A DNA stretch of 64,000 nt, taken from NCBI RefSeq assembly GCF_001629705.1, contig NZ_CP015378.1, forward strand, positions 434,001 through 498,000. Reading direction: 5' to 3'. This DNA comes from Fictibacillus phosphorivorans. Lineage in GTDB: Bacteria > Bacillota > Bacilli > Bacillales > Fictibacillaceae. Of the stretch, positions 14,956-23,924 are shown in pieces (the stretch's first letter is position 1; every line of letters starts with the position of its first letter). The translations under genes and the position numbers were made by a program. The notes under the pieces were generated by a model, which was not told the origin of the DNA, searched no databases, and was given only the letters and a program-made list of their open reading frames with translations.

Positions 14956-16011
14956 ATGAATATTTTTTTAACTGGAGCAACTGGTTTTCTAGGTGGTCGC
15001 TTAATTCAAAATTTAGCGCGTGAAGGTCATACACTTTATGTGTTAGCGCGAAACATACAAAAAGCGGAGCAGCTTCTTCACAAGACAGCTGGTTTGAACG
15101 GCGTTATTCATATAATCCAAGGGGATATCACAGCTCCTCACTTAGGTATGACGAAGGAAGCGGAGCAAGAGCTTACAGATAAAATGGATGTATTTTATCA
15201 TATGGCAGCCCTAGTGAAATTTGACTTAGATCTTAAAGATGAACTTTTTGAAATAAATTATACAGGTACTCATCATGCACTTCATGCTGCTAAGAAAATG
15301 GGTGTATCACACTTCTATTATGTGAGCACTGCCTATACTCTTGGCAAAGATGAATATGCTAAAGAAGAATTGCACAGTATGAGCAATGATTTTAACAATC
15401 CATATGAAGAAAGCAAGTGTAAAGCAGAGCACTTATGTATGGAGTTTACAGATTGTTTTAACGTAAGTATCTTAAGACCGGCGATCATTATCGGTGACTC
15501 TAAAACAGGTGAAGCGGATTCTAAGTTTACACTGTATGGATTACTTCGAAGCCTTGAAGTCTTTAAGAAAAGATTTCAGAGGAAAGGAATGGGAGATCGC
15601 GTTTTCCACTTATTGTGTGAAGAAGGCAGTACACAGAATCTTGTTCCTGTCGATTATGTGGCGGATGTTTTATCTGGTGTATTAAAAAAGGGAAGAGAAA
15701 CAAAAATCTATCATATTACAAATAATAATCCTCCGCTTAGTGCAGATGTTTTTCAGGTTATGAGGGAAAAAGCGGGACTTGAGCTGTTCAAGCTTGCTCC
15801 GTACGATTATGAGCCGTCTCTAAATGAAGAAGAACAACTCCTCAACAGCGTGATTGATGTATATAAAAATTATTTGAACAGAAATATCTCATTTGATGAC
15901 AGCAATACTCAACAAATGCTAGAAGAAATAGAAGCTGCACCCCTTAAGATGGATATGCCGATGATCAAACGGATCATTGAGGGATATCAGAACGCTTCTG
16001 CTCAAAAATAA
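14956..16011 (+). CDS. NAD(P)-dependent SDR/epimerase-type oxidoreductase
   Basis: A 351-residue extended SDR of the fatty-acyl-reductase/thioester-reductase-like group (NAD-binding_4). The Rossmann motif TGATGFLGG is at residues 7-15. The catalytic Tyr and Lys are in NNPYEESKCKAE, and the substrate domain follows (NLVPVDYVADVL). Related proteins reduce or rearrange activated lipids or sugars; the substrate here is unknown. It has its own promoter region and is followed by a short-peptide gene. Confidence 0.75.
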   Translation: MNIFLTGATGFLGGRLIQNLAREGHTLYVLARNIQKAEQLLHKTAGLNGVIHIIQGDITAPHLGMTKEAEQELTDKMDVFYHMAALVKFDLDLKDELFEINYTGTHHALHAAKKMGVSHFYYVSTAYTLGKDEYAKEELHSMSNDFNNPYEESKCKAEHLCMEFTDCFNVSILRPAIIIGDSKTGEADSKFTLYGLLRSLEVFKKRFQRKGMGDRVFHLLCEEGSTQNLVPVDYVADVLSGVLKKGRETKIYHITNNNPPLSADVFQVMREKAGLELFKLAPYDYEPSLNEEEQLLNSVIDVYKNYLNRNISFDDSNTQQMLEEIEAAPLKMDMPMIKRIIEGYQNASAQK

Positions 16012-16024
16012 AAATATGCATCTA

Positions 16025-16053
16025 TTTACATTTTATGCATATACTGCTATAGT
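16025..16053 (+). promoter_or_regulatory. Strong sigma-A promoter for 25-residue peptide
   Basis: TTTACA (16025-16030), 17-base spacer, TATAGT (16048-16053) with an extended -10 TG (TGCTATAGT). Confidence 0.75.
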
Positions 16054-16101
16054 GTAGAAGTAAAGTAACTAATCTTAATGAAACCCAAGGAGGTATGTAT
16101 C

Positions 16102-16179
16102 ATGAGACAACTTAATGGATTGACTTCAGAGAGTGTAATTTATGTACAGCCTATTGGGACAATGAAGAATCGCAAGTAG
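16102..16179 (+). CDS. 25-residue peptide, unknown
   Basis: An independent tiny gene: extended -10 promoter at 16025-16053, perfect AAGGAGG (16088-16094) seven bases before ATG 16102, and a strong terminator at 16221-16254. The peptide reads MRQLNGLTSESVIYV, then QPIGTMKNRK; it is basic at its end and has no membrane helix, so it does not look like a type I toxin. Bases 16143-16151 inside the frame are complementary over nine bases to 16228-16236 in the terminator loop. It could act as a peptide, as a leader, or as a dual-function RNA. I do not recognise a family. Confidence 0.55.
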   Translation: MRQLNGLTSESVIYVQPIGTMKNRK

Positions 16180-16220
16180 TTTATTTGCGTATGTAATATC
16201 TTCGCTTAAATTTGTCATTT

Positions 16221-16254
16221 AACCATGGGCTGTACAACAGTGCCATGGTTTTTT
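16221..16254 (+). terminator. Terminator after 25-residue peptide
   Basis: AACCATGG (16221-16228) with CCATGGTT (16243-16250), then T4. The loop contains GGCTGTACA, complementary to part of the upstream reading frame. Confidence 0.85.
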
Positions 16255-16290
16255 ATATGAAGAGGGGTATTTGTGTACCTTTCTTTCGGT

Positions 16291-16326
16291 AAAGAACCTA
16301 ATTATGTATATTTAGGTTCTTTTTCT
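16291..16326 (+). terminator. Second terminator upstream of rsgA
   Basis: AAAGAACCTAA (16291-16301) with TTTAGGTTCTTT (16311-16322), then T. Only about 40 bases separate it from the previous terminator. Confidence 0.75.
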
Positions 16327-16377
16327 ATTTTGTAAACGCTAAAAGATTGTTGCTTTTAACTCTTGACACCTTTGACG

Positions 16378-16505
16378 GTTGATTGGAGTGGAAGGTGCGA
16401 GACTCCTACGGGACAGGCGGGCAGGTGAGACACTTAAATGTGAAACATTCAAATGTGGCTCACCGCCTGCCCCGTGGAAAGCGAGCACCTGGAACGGAAA
16501 TCGAC
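16378..16505 (+). repeat. 128-bp palindromic repeat, copy 2
   Basis: Arms GTTGATTGG and GGAAATCGAC; inner helix GGTGAG/CTCACC; apical part has CAC/GTG plus AATG/CATT. It ends 75 bases before rsgA. Confidence 0.85.
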
Positions 16506-16579
16506 ACTTCCAAAAGCAACAGACTTTTGCGGAAAAAAGACTTTTATAAAATGACAACATTTATTCGGAGGGTATTACA

Positions 16580-17641
16580 TTGAATTTAAAATCACTAGGT
16601 TGGAATCAAACATTTGAAGAATCGTTTAAAATATATGAAAATCAAAATCTTGTTCCAGGAAGAATTAGTGTAGAACATAAAGGACTTTATAGTGTTCTAA
16701 CGGAGCAAGGTGAATTATTAGGTGAAATTACAGGAAAGATTCGCTTTCATGCAACAGGACGTCATGATTTCCCGGCAGTTGGAGATTGGGTAGCGGTTCA
16801 AGCTATTCCACAAGAAGGAAAAGCTTACGTCCACGGAATCCTGCCGCGAAAAAGTAAGTTTTCTCGAAAAGCAGCCGGCTTAACAACAGATGAACAAATT
16901 GTCGCGACAAACGTAGATACGGTCTTTTTAGTAAATGCTCTAAATCAAGACTTCAACCTTCGCAGACTAGAGCGTTATTTGTTAATGGCTTGGGAGAGCG
17001 GCGCGACTCCAGTTATTGTTCTAAGCAAAGCAGATCTTTGTGATGATGTTCAAAAGTTCTTAGATGAAGTGGAAACTATTGCGTTTGGAGTTCCTACATT
17101 TGCAGTTAGTGCAGAAACAGGTTTGGGTCTTGATGATCTAGCGGCCTATATTTCAGAAGGTGAAACGGTTGCTCTATTAGGTTCTTCTGGTGTTGGAAAA
17201 TCAACACTGGCAAATAAACTTTTTGGGGCAGAGGTATTGAAAACGAATGTTATTCGCGAAGAAGATGGAAAAGGAAAGCATACGACTACTCATCGTGAAC
17301 TTCTTGTTCTTGACCGTGGTGGAATTTTAATCGATACTCCAGGAATGAGAGAGCTTCAATTGTGGGAAGGCGATAATAGCTTAGGGCAAAGTTTTCAAGA
17401 TGTTGAAGGGTATGCAGAGCTATGTCGTTTTAGAGATTGTACCCATCAAAACGAACCAGGGTGCAAGGTGCAGGAAGCGATTGAAACAGGTGAACTGAAG
17501 GAAGAACGCTATAACAGTTATGTAAAACTTCAGCGTGAGTTAGCATATTTCGCCCGTAAAGAAGATCAGAGATTAGCGAATGCTGAAAGAGCAAAATGGA
17601 AAAAACTCGCTGGTGACCGTACACGCGTTCATCGTAAATAA
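16580..17641 (+). CDS. rsgA: Ribosome small subunit-dependent GTPase A (RsgA family)
   Basis: A 353-residue circularly permuted GTPase acting in 30S ribosome maturation. An N-terminal OB fold is followed by permuted G motifs in the order G4 (VLSKAD, about 144), G1 (GSSGVGKST, about 206) and G3 (IDTPGMRE, about 254), then a C-terminal zinc knuckle (CRFRDCTHQNEPGC). It is about 55 residues longer than B. subtilis RsgA (YloQ), so it may be a second paralogue rather than the essential-pathway copy. The TTG start at 16580 has GGAGGG seven bases upstream. It stands alone. Confidence 0.88.
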   Translation: MNLKSLGWNQTFEESFKIYENQNLVPGRISVEHKGLYSVLTEQGELLGEITGKIRFHATGRHDFPAVGDWVAVQAIPQEGKAYVHGILPRKSKFSRKAAGLTTDEQIVATNVDTVFLVNALNQDFNLRRLERYLLMAWESGATPVIVLSKADLCDDVQKFLDEVETIAFGVPTFAVSAETGLGLDDLAAYISEGETVALLGSSGVGKSTLANKLFGAEVLKTNVIREEDGKGKHTTTHRELLVLDRGGILIDTPGMRELQLWEGDNSLGQSFQDVEGYAELCRFRDCTHQNEPGCKVQEAIETGELKEERYNSYVKLQRELAYFARKEDQRLANAERAKWKKLAGDRTRVHRK

Positions 17642-17651
17642 ATGAAATAGA

Positions 17652-17685
17652 AGAGAAATGGTCTTATGACCATTTCTCTCTTTTT
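17652..17685 (+). terminator. Terminator after rsgA
   Basis: Twelve-base-pair stem AGAGAAATGGTC (17652-17663) with GACCATTTCTCT (17668-17679), then T. Confidence 0.87.
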
Positions 17686-17776
17686 GGGCTAATGAAATCT
17701 TAATTGGCTAACTTTAAGTATTAAAAAGGATTTTCATAGGGAACCATCAAAATAAGAAGAATGAGGAGGGATAAGA

Positions 17777-18178
17777 TTGGCACAAGTATTTACGATACAG
17801 ACGCATCAAAGAGATGAGATGTATGAGATTACGAGTACATTAGAGGCTTATCTGGAAGAACAGCGTGTAAACGATGGTGTGATGTACATATACTGTCCGC
17901 ATACGACAGCAGGAATAACGATTAACGAGAATGCTGATCCAGATGTTGTTCATGATATGCTTATGCGATTGGACGAGGTATATCCATGGGAACACCAAAA
18001 GTATCGTCATGCTGAAGGAAATTCTGCTTCACATCTTAAGGCAAGTACTGTTGGTTCTTCACAAGTGGTGTTTATTCAGAACGGTAAGCTTCTCTTAGGG
18101 ACTTGGCAAGGTGTATATTTTTGTGAGTTTGATGGTCCGCGAACTCGAAAATATCACGTGAAAATTTTGAACAAATAA
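17777..18178 (+). CDS. YjbQ/UPF0047-family protein
   Basis: A 133-residue YjbQ-family protein, a single-domain beta-rich fold that forms trimers. Conserved family segments are [31 protein letters not shown] and [17 protein letters not shown]. coli YjbQ has weak thiamine-phosphate synthase activity, so the annotation 'secondary thiamine-phosphate synthase' is common but the physiological role is unclear. TTG 17777 follows GGAGGG. It has its own terminator at 18190-18220. Confidence 0.82.
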   Translation: MAQVFTIQTHQRDEMYEITSTLEAYLEEQRVNDGVMYIYCPHTTAGITINENADPDVVHDMLMRLDEVYPWEHQKYRHAEGNSASHLKASTVGSSQVVFIQNGKLLLGTWQGVYFCEFDGPRTRKYHVKILNK

Positions 18179-18328
18179 AAGTACTTATAAAAGATTCACT
18201 GTGAAAGTCAGTGAGTCTTTTTTTATTTCCTACTAAAGTTCTAGGTAGGCGAACCATAAAGAAATATGTTGAATAATAGGGAAAACTTTTAAATTTAACA
18301 TAAAAATTCTATTTTTCCAAAAATTTAG

Positions 18329-18357
18329 TTGTCTAATCCCTTATCTTCATGTACTAT
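18329..18357 (+). promoter_or_regulatory. Sigma-A promoter for liv operon
   Basis: TTGTCT (18329-18334), 17-base spacer, TACTAT (18352-18357), about 50 bases before livJ. The flanks are very A/T-rich. CodY or similar control would be expected for such an operon, but I cannot identify a convincing CodY box. Confidence 0.5.
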
Positions 18358-18407
18358 TTTTTTAAATAGTGGAAATTATCATAATATTCAAACAAGGGGG
18401 ATTTTAG

Positions 18408-19607
18408 GTGGGGATTAAGAGAGGGTTAAAAGTATTAGCGGTTTCTGCGTTATCACTAGGACTTTTGGCAGGTTGTAATTCTTCTGGCAGTTCAGAAGGA
18501 AGCAATGGTGGGGGAGGAAGCGGAAAGGTAATCAAGATCGCAACGCAAACTCCTTTGTCGGGTGGTAGTGCAACTCTTGGTGAATCTATTAAGCTTGGCG
18601 CGCAACTGGCGTTGGAAGAAAACAAGAAGAAGTTTGAAGACTTAGGGTACAAGCTTCAGCTCCAGCCTTATGATGATCAAGCAGATCCTAAAAAAGGTGT
18701 AGCAAATGCACAGCTTATTGGATCGGATAAATCAATCCTTGGAGTAGTGGGTCACTTAAATTCAGGCGTATCCATCCCGTCATCTGAAGTTTATGAAAAA
18801 TATAAAGTGCCGATGGTTTCTCCAGCAAATACTGCGACAGAGGTAACGGATCGTGGACTTAAAACAGTGAACCGTATCGTAGCACGTGATGATTTCCAAG
18901 GTCCTGCTGGTGCAGACTTTGCGATCAATAAATTAGGAGCTAAGAAAATTTTTGTTATCCAAGATAAAACAGCATACGGAACAGGTTTAGCTGATGCGTT
19001 TAAAAAGGCAGCTGAGGATGCTGGAGCAGAAATTCTTGGTTACGAAGGAATTACCGTTGGTGAGAAAGACTTTAACGGTGTACTTACACAAGTGTTATCA
19101 AAGAAACCTGATCTAGTGTTCTTTGGTGGATTATACACAGAAGGTGGTCAGTTGATCAGACAAGCTCGTGACAAAGGAATTAAGATTCCATTCATGGGCG
19201 GAGATGGAATGGACTCCTCTACTCTAGTTGAGATCGCTGGCGATTCTGTAAAAGACGTTTATTATACTTCTGTAGCAGCTGATGCGAGCAAATCAACAGA
19301 AGGTAAAGATTTCTCTTCTAAATACAAAGAGAAGTTTAACAAAAACGTAGAGTCTTATTCAGCATACGGCTATGATTCTATGAGCGTACTATTAAAAGGA
19401 CTTGAGGCTGCGATCGAAGGAAGTGACGGAGATCTTCCGGCACGTGAAAAAGTAGCAGAAGAAATCCGTAAGATACAAGACTTCCAAGGTGTTGTAACGA
19501 AAGTCGGTTTCGATGATATCGGTGACAACAAGTTTGCAAAAGTTTACATCTACAAGTTCAGTGAAGCTAAATATCCAGGCGTACAAGAAGGCGAAATCAG
19601 TAAGTAA
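18408..19607 (+). CDS. livJ: Branched-chain amino acid-binding lipoprotein LivJ
   Basis: A 399-residue periplasmic-type binding protein anchored as a lipoprotein (lipobox LLAGCNSS, Cys 23). The mature part begins with a Gly/Ser linker and the family motif KIATQTPLSGGSATLGESIKLGA, then VVGHLNSGVSIPSSEVYEKY, typical of Leu/Ile/Val-binding proteins. It delivers substrate to LivHM. The GTG start at 18408 has AAGGGGG upstream. It is first in livJHMGF and is separated from livH by a terminator-like hairpin. Confidence 0.9.
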   Translation: MGIKRGLKVLAVSALSLGLLAGCNSSGSSEGSNGGGGSGKVIKIATQTPLSGGSATLGESIKLGAQLALEENKKKFEDLGYKLQLQPYDDQADPKKGVANAQLIGSDKSILGVVGHLNSGVSIPSSEVYEKYKVPMVSPANTATEVTDRGLKTVNRIVARDDFQGPAGADFAINKLGAKKIFVIQDKTAYGTGLADAFKKAAEDAGAEILGYEGITVGEKDFNGVLTQVLSKKPDLVFFGGLYTEGGQLIRQARDKGIKIPFMGGDGMDSSTLVEIAGDSVKDVYYTSVAADASKSTEGKDFSSKYKEKFNKNVESYSAYGYDSMSVLLKGLEAAIEGSDGDLPAREKVAEEIRKIQDFQGVVTKVGFDDIGDNKFAKVYIYKFSEAKYPGVQEGEISK

Positions 19608-19622
19608 ACTTATGTTTACAAG

Positions 19623-19662
19623 AGAGGGAATGACCCCAACGGCCATATCCCTCTTCTTTTTT
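19623..19662 (+). terminator. Intercistronic attenuator between livJ and livH
   Basis: AGAGGGA (19623-19629) with TCCCTCT (19648-19654) and a T-rich tail, within an otherwise continuous operon. Partial read-through would give more binding protein than permease. Confidence 0.65.
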
Positions 19663-19696
19663 ACATACTCCCCAGACGTGAAAGAGAGGAATATTT

Positions 19697-20683
19697 ATGT
19701 TAGCTGAAATTTTACAAAGTCTGCCTCAAGTACTCGTAGATGGAATTGCTCTAGGTGCGATATACGCAGTTATAGCACTTGGTTATACGATGGTTTATGG
19801 AATACTAGAGCTCATTAATTTCGCCCATGGTGAAATTTTTATGACAGGAGCTTTTATTGGAGTTGCCATGCTGATTCTGATGACAGGAATGGGCTGGTTG
19901 GCGGCGATGCCTGCCATTCTTGCTTTAATTCTTGTTTTGGTGGTTACATCGATCTTAACGGGATTCATGGGTGTTGGAATAGAGCGTATGGCATACAGGC
20001 CGCTCCGAAACTCCCCAAAGCTAATCACGTTGATCTCAGCGATCGGTGTTTCGTTCTTGCTGCAAGATCTCGTTCGTTTTATAACGGAATACAAAAGAGG
20101 AAATTATATCTTAACAGGTCCATCCATGTTTAATGAGCAATTTTCTATTAAATTTTCTAGCATCTCCTCTTCGTTCAGTGATGCATTCTTTAAAACCTCT
20201 ACATTGATTTTAATTATTGCGGTTGTGATCATGATGATCGGACTGGATTTCTTCGTTAATAAAACGAAGTGGGGTATGGCGATGAGAGCAGTAGCTCAAG
20301 ATCGTGAAACAGCATCGCTCATGTCGATCAATGTGAACAGAGTCATCTCGTTGACCTTTTTCATCGGATCAGCTCTAGGTGGTGCAACGGGTGTACTGTT
20401 TGCTGTGCAATACGGAACAATCGATCCGTATATTGGTTTTATTCTAGGATTAAAAGCATTTACGGCTGCTGTTCTTGGAGGCATCGGAAATATTCGTGGT
20501 GCTATGGCAGGTGGACTCATGTTAGGGATTCTAGAAATGTTTGCAGCTGCTAATCTCCAGCTATTAACGGGTGGTATCTTTGGCGCAGAGTATAAAGACG
20601 TATTTGCGTTCGCCATTCTAATCGTCGTATTAATTTTCAAACCAGAAGGACTGTTTGGCAAAGCAGTTACTGAGAAAGTGTAG
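19697..20683 (+). CDS. livH: Branched-chain amino acid permease LivH
   Basis: A 328-residue inner-membrane permease of the LivH family with about eight helices. Conserved segments are AIYAVIALGYTMVYGILELINFAHGEIFM at the N-terminal half and AAVLGGIGNIRGAMAGGLMLG near residue 255, which together form the translocation core. It pairs with LivM. ATG 19697 follows AGAGAGG. The gap to livM is ten bases. Confidence 0.9.
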   Translation: MLAEILQSLPQVLVDGIALGAIYAVIALGYTMVYGILELINFAHGEIFMTGAFIGVAMLILMTGMGWLAAMPAILALILVLVVTSILTGFMGVGIERMAYRPLRNSPKLITLISAIGVSFLLQDLVRFITEYKRGNYILTGPSMFNEQFSIKFSSISSSFSDAFFKTSTLILIIAVVIMMIGLDFFVNKTKWGMAMRAVAQDRETASLMSINVNRVISLTFFIGSALGGATGVLFAVQYGTIDPYIGFILGLKAFTAAVLGGIGNIRGAMAGGLMLGILEMFAAANLQLLTGGIFGAEYKDVFAFAILIVVLIFKPEGLFGKAVTEKV

Positions 20684-20693
20684 GTGAAGAGCG

Positions 20694-21983
20694 ATGAATA
20701 AGCTGACAAGTAAACTAAAAGGCAACAAGCTGGCCCAAATTATTCTGCTCGTCCTTTATGTACTGATTACCTCGTTGAGCCTATATCTTGCTCAAGCATC
20801 TGTAACAGCTTTTCTGTTGCTGTTGTTCTCATTATTGCTTCTGTACTATACAGAGTTGCCAGACCGTCTAAAATGGTTGATCGCAGGTGTCGTCCTTATC
20901 GGTGTAATACCTTTTGTATCAAGCACTGGACCAGGTTATCAATCTTACATGGAAGTCGCTACAGTTGTTGGTATCTATGTAGCGATGGCATTGGGGCTAA
21001 ATATTGTTGTTGGTTTAGCTGGTTTACTAGACCTCGGGTTCGTTGCTTTCTTTGCGATCGGAGCATATACGTATGGGATCTTTGCAACAGGTCAAGCAGC
21101 TAACTTTATGCCGTTCGGAACGTTCCCTTTATCGGGTGAGAGCTTTTGGATCTTTATTTTAATCGGATGCTTTGTAGCTGCACTTTTTGGTGTCTTATTA
21201 GGTATCCCTGTACTTCGTGTAAAAGGAGACTACTTAGCGATCGTTACGCTTGGTTTCGGTGAGATCATTAGGATTGTATTTAATAACCTTGATAAGCCGG
21301 TGAATATTACCAATGGAGCAATGGGGCTAGCGTCTGTTAAACCTCCAGAGATCTTCGGTTATCAGTTTGTCTATCCGAATCAATTCTATTTTATTGTTCT
21401 TGCTATCTTGTTTCTTGTCATTCTGGCTGTTAGAAGATTTGAGTTCTCAAAAATAGGCCGGTCTTGGAAAGCGGTTAGAGAAAACGAGATTGCTGCACAA
21501 TCGATGGGTATCCACCTTGTGCGTACGAAGCTTTTAGCATTTGCCATCGGGGCTTCTTTTTCAGGAATGATGGGGGTTGTCTTTGCAGCGAAACAAACAT
21601 TCGTTGACCCTACGAGTTTCACATTGCTAGAGTCTATCACCATTCTAGTAATGGTTATTTTAGGAGGCATGGGCAGTGTACCAGGTGTAATCCTTGGTGC
21701 AGCGGTGATTACCATTTTAAATCTACAAGTACTGACAGAGGTAACAAATTACTTGAATCAATTGAGTCTGGATGGTGTGATCAGCTTTCCAGAAGCACTC
21801 GCTCCAGCAAAAATGCAACGATTTATCTTTGGCGCGATTTTAATCATATTTGCCATCTATCGCCCTCAAGGGTTGATTCCATCTAAAAATCCTGTGTTTG
21901 ATGAAGAATCTCTTAAAGAGGGATCTAAAAAGCACAGAAAAGAACAGATTACGGTTGAACCTGACAAAGGGTTTCAGGCATAG
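20694..21983 (+). CDS. livM: Branched-chain amino acid permease LivM
   Basis: A 429-residue membrane permease, partner of LivH. The N-terminal ~70 residues hold three extra hydrophobic segments before the family core (VATVVGIYVAMALGLNIVVGLAGLLDLG). The second conserved stretch is ILVMVILGGMGSVPGVILGA. The charged C-terminal tail (KEGSKKHRKEQITVEPDK) is cytoplasmic. It lies ten bases after livH and fourteen before livG. Confidence 0.9.
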   Translation: MNKLTSKLKGNKLAQIILLVLYVLITSLSLYLAQASVTAFLLLLFSLLLLYYTELPDRLKWLIAGVVLIGVIPFVSSTGPGYQSYMEVATVVGIYVAMALGLNIVVGLAGLLDLGFVAFFAIGAYTYGIFATGQAANFMPFGTFPLSGESFWIFILIGCFVAALFGVLLGIPVLRVKGDYLAIVTLGFGEIIRIVFNNLDKPVNITNGAMGLASVKPPEIFGYQFVYPNQFYFIVLAILFLVILAVRRFEFSKIGRSWKAVRENEIAAQSMGIHLVRTKLLAFAIGASFSGMMGVVFAAKQTFVDPTSFTLLESITILVMVILGGMGSVPGVILGAAVITILNLQVLTEVTNYLNQLSLDGVISFPEALAPAKMQRFIFGAILIIFAIYRPQGLIPSKNPVFDEESLKEGSKKHRKEQITVEPDKGFQA

Positions 21984-21997
21984 GAGGCGGTATAGAG

Positions 21998-22774
21998 ATG
22001 TCGATTTTAACAGTTAGTAATCTTACTAAACAGTTTGGCGGACTTGTTGCCGTAAATTCAGTAGATATGACAGTGGAAAAAGGTTCAATAACAGCTGTAA
22101 TCGGACCGAACGGAGCAGGCAAGACTACCTTTTTTAACCTGATCACAGGGGTATACCAGCCGGACAATGGAAATGTGCAACTTGGATCAAGTTCTTTAGT
22201 AGGGTTGAAGCCACATGAGATTTCCCGACACGGAATTGCTCGTACGTTCCAGAACATACGTCTTTTTTCAAACATTACCGTTCTTGAGAATGTAATGGTA
22301 GGTTTGCATAAACAGTTGAAAGCGGGAATCGTAGGCACTTTGTTTCAAACAAAAAAAGTAAGAGAAGAAGAACAGCTGGCGAAAGAAGAAGCCTACCACT
22401 GGCTTGAATATGTCGGCCTTGCAAAGCATCTAAACGAAGATGCTCAGAATCTATCATATGGAGCTCAACGAAGGCTTGAGATCGCGCGTGCACTGGCTAC
22501 AAAACCTAAACTCTTGCTGCTAGATGAACCAGCAGCTGGGATGAATCCGAGAGAAACACGCGAATTAACCGAGTTTATCCATCGAATGAGAGAGGACTTG
22601 GATGTAACGATCGTTTTGATCGAACATGATATGAAGCTAGTCATGGAGATATCTGAACAGATTTTTGTATTGGATCATGGCGAAAAGATCGCTGAAGGAA
22701 AGCCTGCTGAAATCCGTAATAATGTAAAAGTGATTGAAGCTTATCTTGGAAAAAGTGCCGTAACACCAGCGTAA
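21998..22774 (+). CDS. livG: Branched-chain amino acid ABC transporter ATPase LivG
   Basis: A 258-residue ATPase of the LivG type. Walker A is GPNGAGKTT, the signature is LSYGAQRRLEIARAL, and Walker B is LLLLDEPAAGMNP. The LivG hallmark GIARTFQNIRLF follows the Walker A region. It powers LivHM together with LivF. GGAGGCGG precedes ATG 21998. Confidence 0.92.
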   Translation: MSILTVSNLTKQFGGLVAVNSVDMTVEKGSITAVIGPNGAGKTTFFNLITGVYQPDNGNVQLGSSSLVGLKPHEISRHGIARTFQNIRLFSNITVLENVMVGLHKQLKAGIVGTLFQTKKVREEEQLAKEEAYHWLEYVGLAKHLNEDAQNLSYGAQRRLEIARALATKPKLLLLDEPAAGMNPRETRELTEFIHRMREDLDVTIVLIEHDMKLVMEISEQIFVLDHGEKIAEGKPAEIRNNVKVIEAYLGKSAVTPA

Positions 22775-22785
22775 GGAGGAGAACG

Positions 22786-23493
22786 ATGAGTATTCTACAA
22801 TTAAACGATATTAACACATATTACGGTGGTATCCATGCGCTAAAAGGTATTAGTATTTCTGTAGAAAAAGGGGAAATCGTTACATTAATCGGATCGAACG
22901 GTGCAGGGAAATCAACAACTTTAAAAACGATCAGTGGACAGGTTCTGCCGAAAACAGGTTCTGTTATCTACGAAGGAAAAGACATCTCGAAGCAGCCTGC
23001 CCATATTACTGCTCAAACGGGTATTGCACATGTTCCTGAAGGAAGAAGGATTTTCCCTAGACTAACGGTAAAAGAAAACTTAGAGATGGGTGCTTTTATC
23101 GTAAAGGATAAAAAGGTCATCAAGGAACGTATGGAACAGGTTTTCGACTATTTTCCAAGGTTAAGAGAACGCTTGACTCAAAAAGGAGGTACGATGAGTG
23201 GCGGTGAGCAGCAGATGCTTGCTATGGGTCGCGCCCTTATGTCTAAGCCGCGTCTCTTGTTGCTAGATGAACCTTCAATGGGATTAGCTCCTGTTATCGT
23301 AGAACAAATTTTTGATATTATTAGTGATCTCAATAAAGAAGGAATGACGATTCTTCTCGTTGAACAAAACGCGTTTCAGGCCCTTCAGATCGCAAATCGA
23401 GGCTATGTCCTGCAGACTGGAGAAATTGTGATGGCTGGACAAGGGAATGAGCTCATTACAAATGAGTCCGTTCGAGAGGCTTATCTGGCTTAA
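22786..23493 (+). CDS. livF: Branched-chain amino acid ABC transporter ATPase LivF
   Basis: A 235-residue ATPase. It has Walker A GSNGAGKST, the LivF hallmark GIAHVPEGRRIFPRLTV, the signature TMSGGEQQMLAMGRAL and Walker B LLLLDEPSMGL. It is the last gene of livJHMGF, twelve bases after livG with GGAGGAG upstream. The operon is followed by a palindromic repeat rather than an obvious simple terminator. Confidence 0.92.
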   Translation: MSILQLNDINTYYGGIHALKGISISVEKGEIVTLIGSNGAGKSTTLKTISGQVLPKTGSVIYEGKDISKQPAHITAQTGIAHVPEGRRIFPRLTVKENLEMGAFIVKDKKVIKERMEQVFDYFPRLRERLTQKGGTMSGGEQQMLAMGRALMSKPRLLLLDEPSMGLAPVIVEQIFDIISDLNKEGMTILLVEQNAFQALQIANRGYVLQTGEIVMAGQGNELITNESVREAYLA

Positions 23494-23523
23494 CCTTCGT
23501 ATTCTTTGTTGCTTAAGTAAGTA

Positions 23524-23651
23524 GTTGATTTGCGTTCCAGGTGCTCGCTTTCCGCGGGGCAGGCGGTGAGCCACATTTGTACGTTTCACTCTTAAGTGTC
23601 TCACCTGCCCACCTGTCCTGCAGGAGTCTCGCACCTTCTACTCCAGTCAAC
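23524..23651 (-). repeat. 128-bp palindromic repeat, copy 3
   Basis: Minus-orientation copy with arms GTTGATT and GTCAAC, core GGTGAG/CTCACC and an apical part close to copy 2. It follows livF directly. Confidence 0.85.
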
Positions 23652-23727
23652 TTGTCAGGGAAGAGAACCAAGATACCGAAAAGCATCAAACTATAATTGT
23701 AAGAATTCTGATGTATATCGTTCATGA

Positions 23728-23748
23728 TGCATGCTTTCCGCGGGGTGT
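23728..23748 (-). repeat. Fragment of the palindromic repeat
   Basis: GCTTTCCGCGGGG, identical to the internal arm of the family, with nothing recognisable on either side. It lies 80 bases after copy 3 and looks like a decayed second copy. Confidence 0.45.
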
Positions 23749-23820
23749 TCAGCTTATTAAAGACTGCATACTAAAAAAGTTATTTCTGACATTTAACAGG
23801 ATAGTTTACAGAACAAATGA

Positions 23821-23855
23821 AACCGGGTTTATTAGGAGCTCGGTTTTCTTTTTGT
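23821..23855 (+). terminator. Terminator upstream of ptp gene
   Basis: AACCGGG (23821-23827) with CTCGGTT (23839-23845), one G-T pair, then a T-rich stretch. Confidence 0.6.
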
Positions 23856-23924
23856 GTCTATTTCCTCTTTATTATTGGATGAAATTGTTATACCTTTAAA
23901 AGGAAGAAGAAAGGGGTATGATTC

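Noticed and set aside
16257..16292. 11-codon frame between the two terminators before rsgA
   Set aside because: No ribosome binding site, and it starts within the T run of the first terminator.
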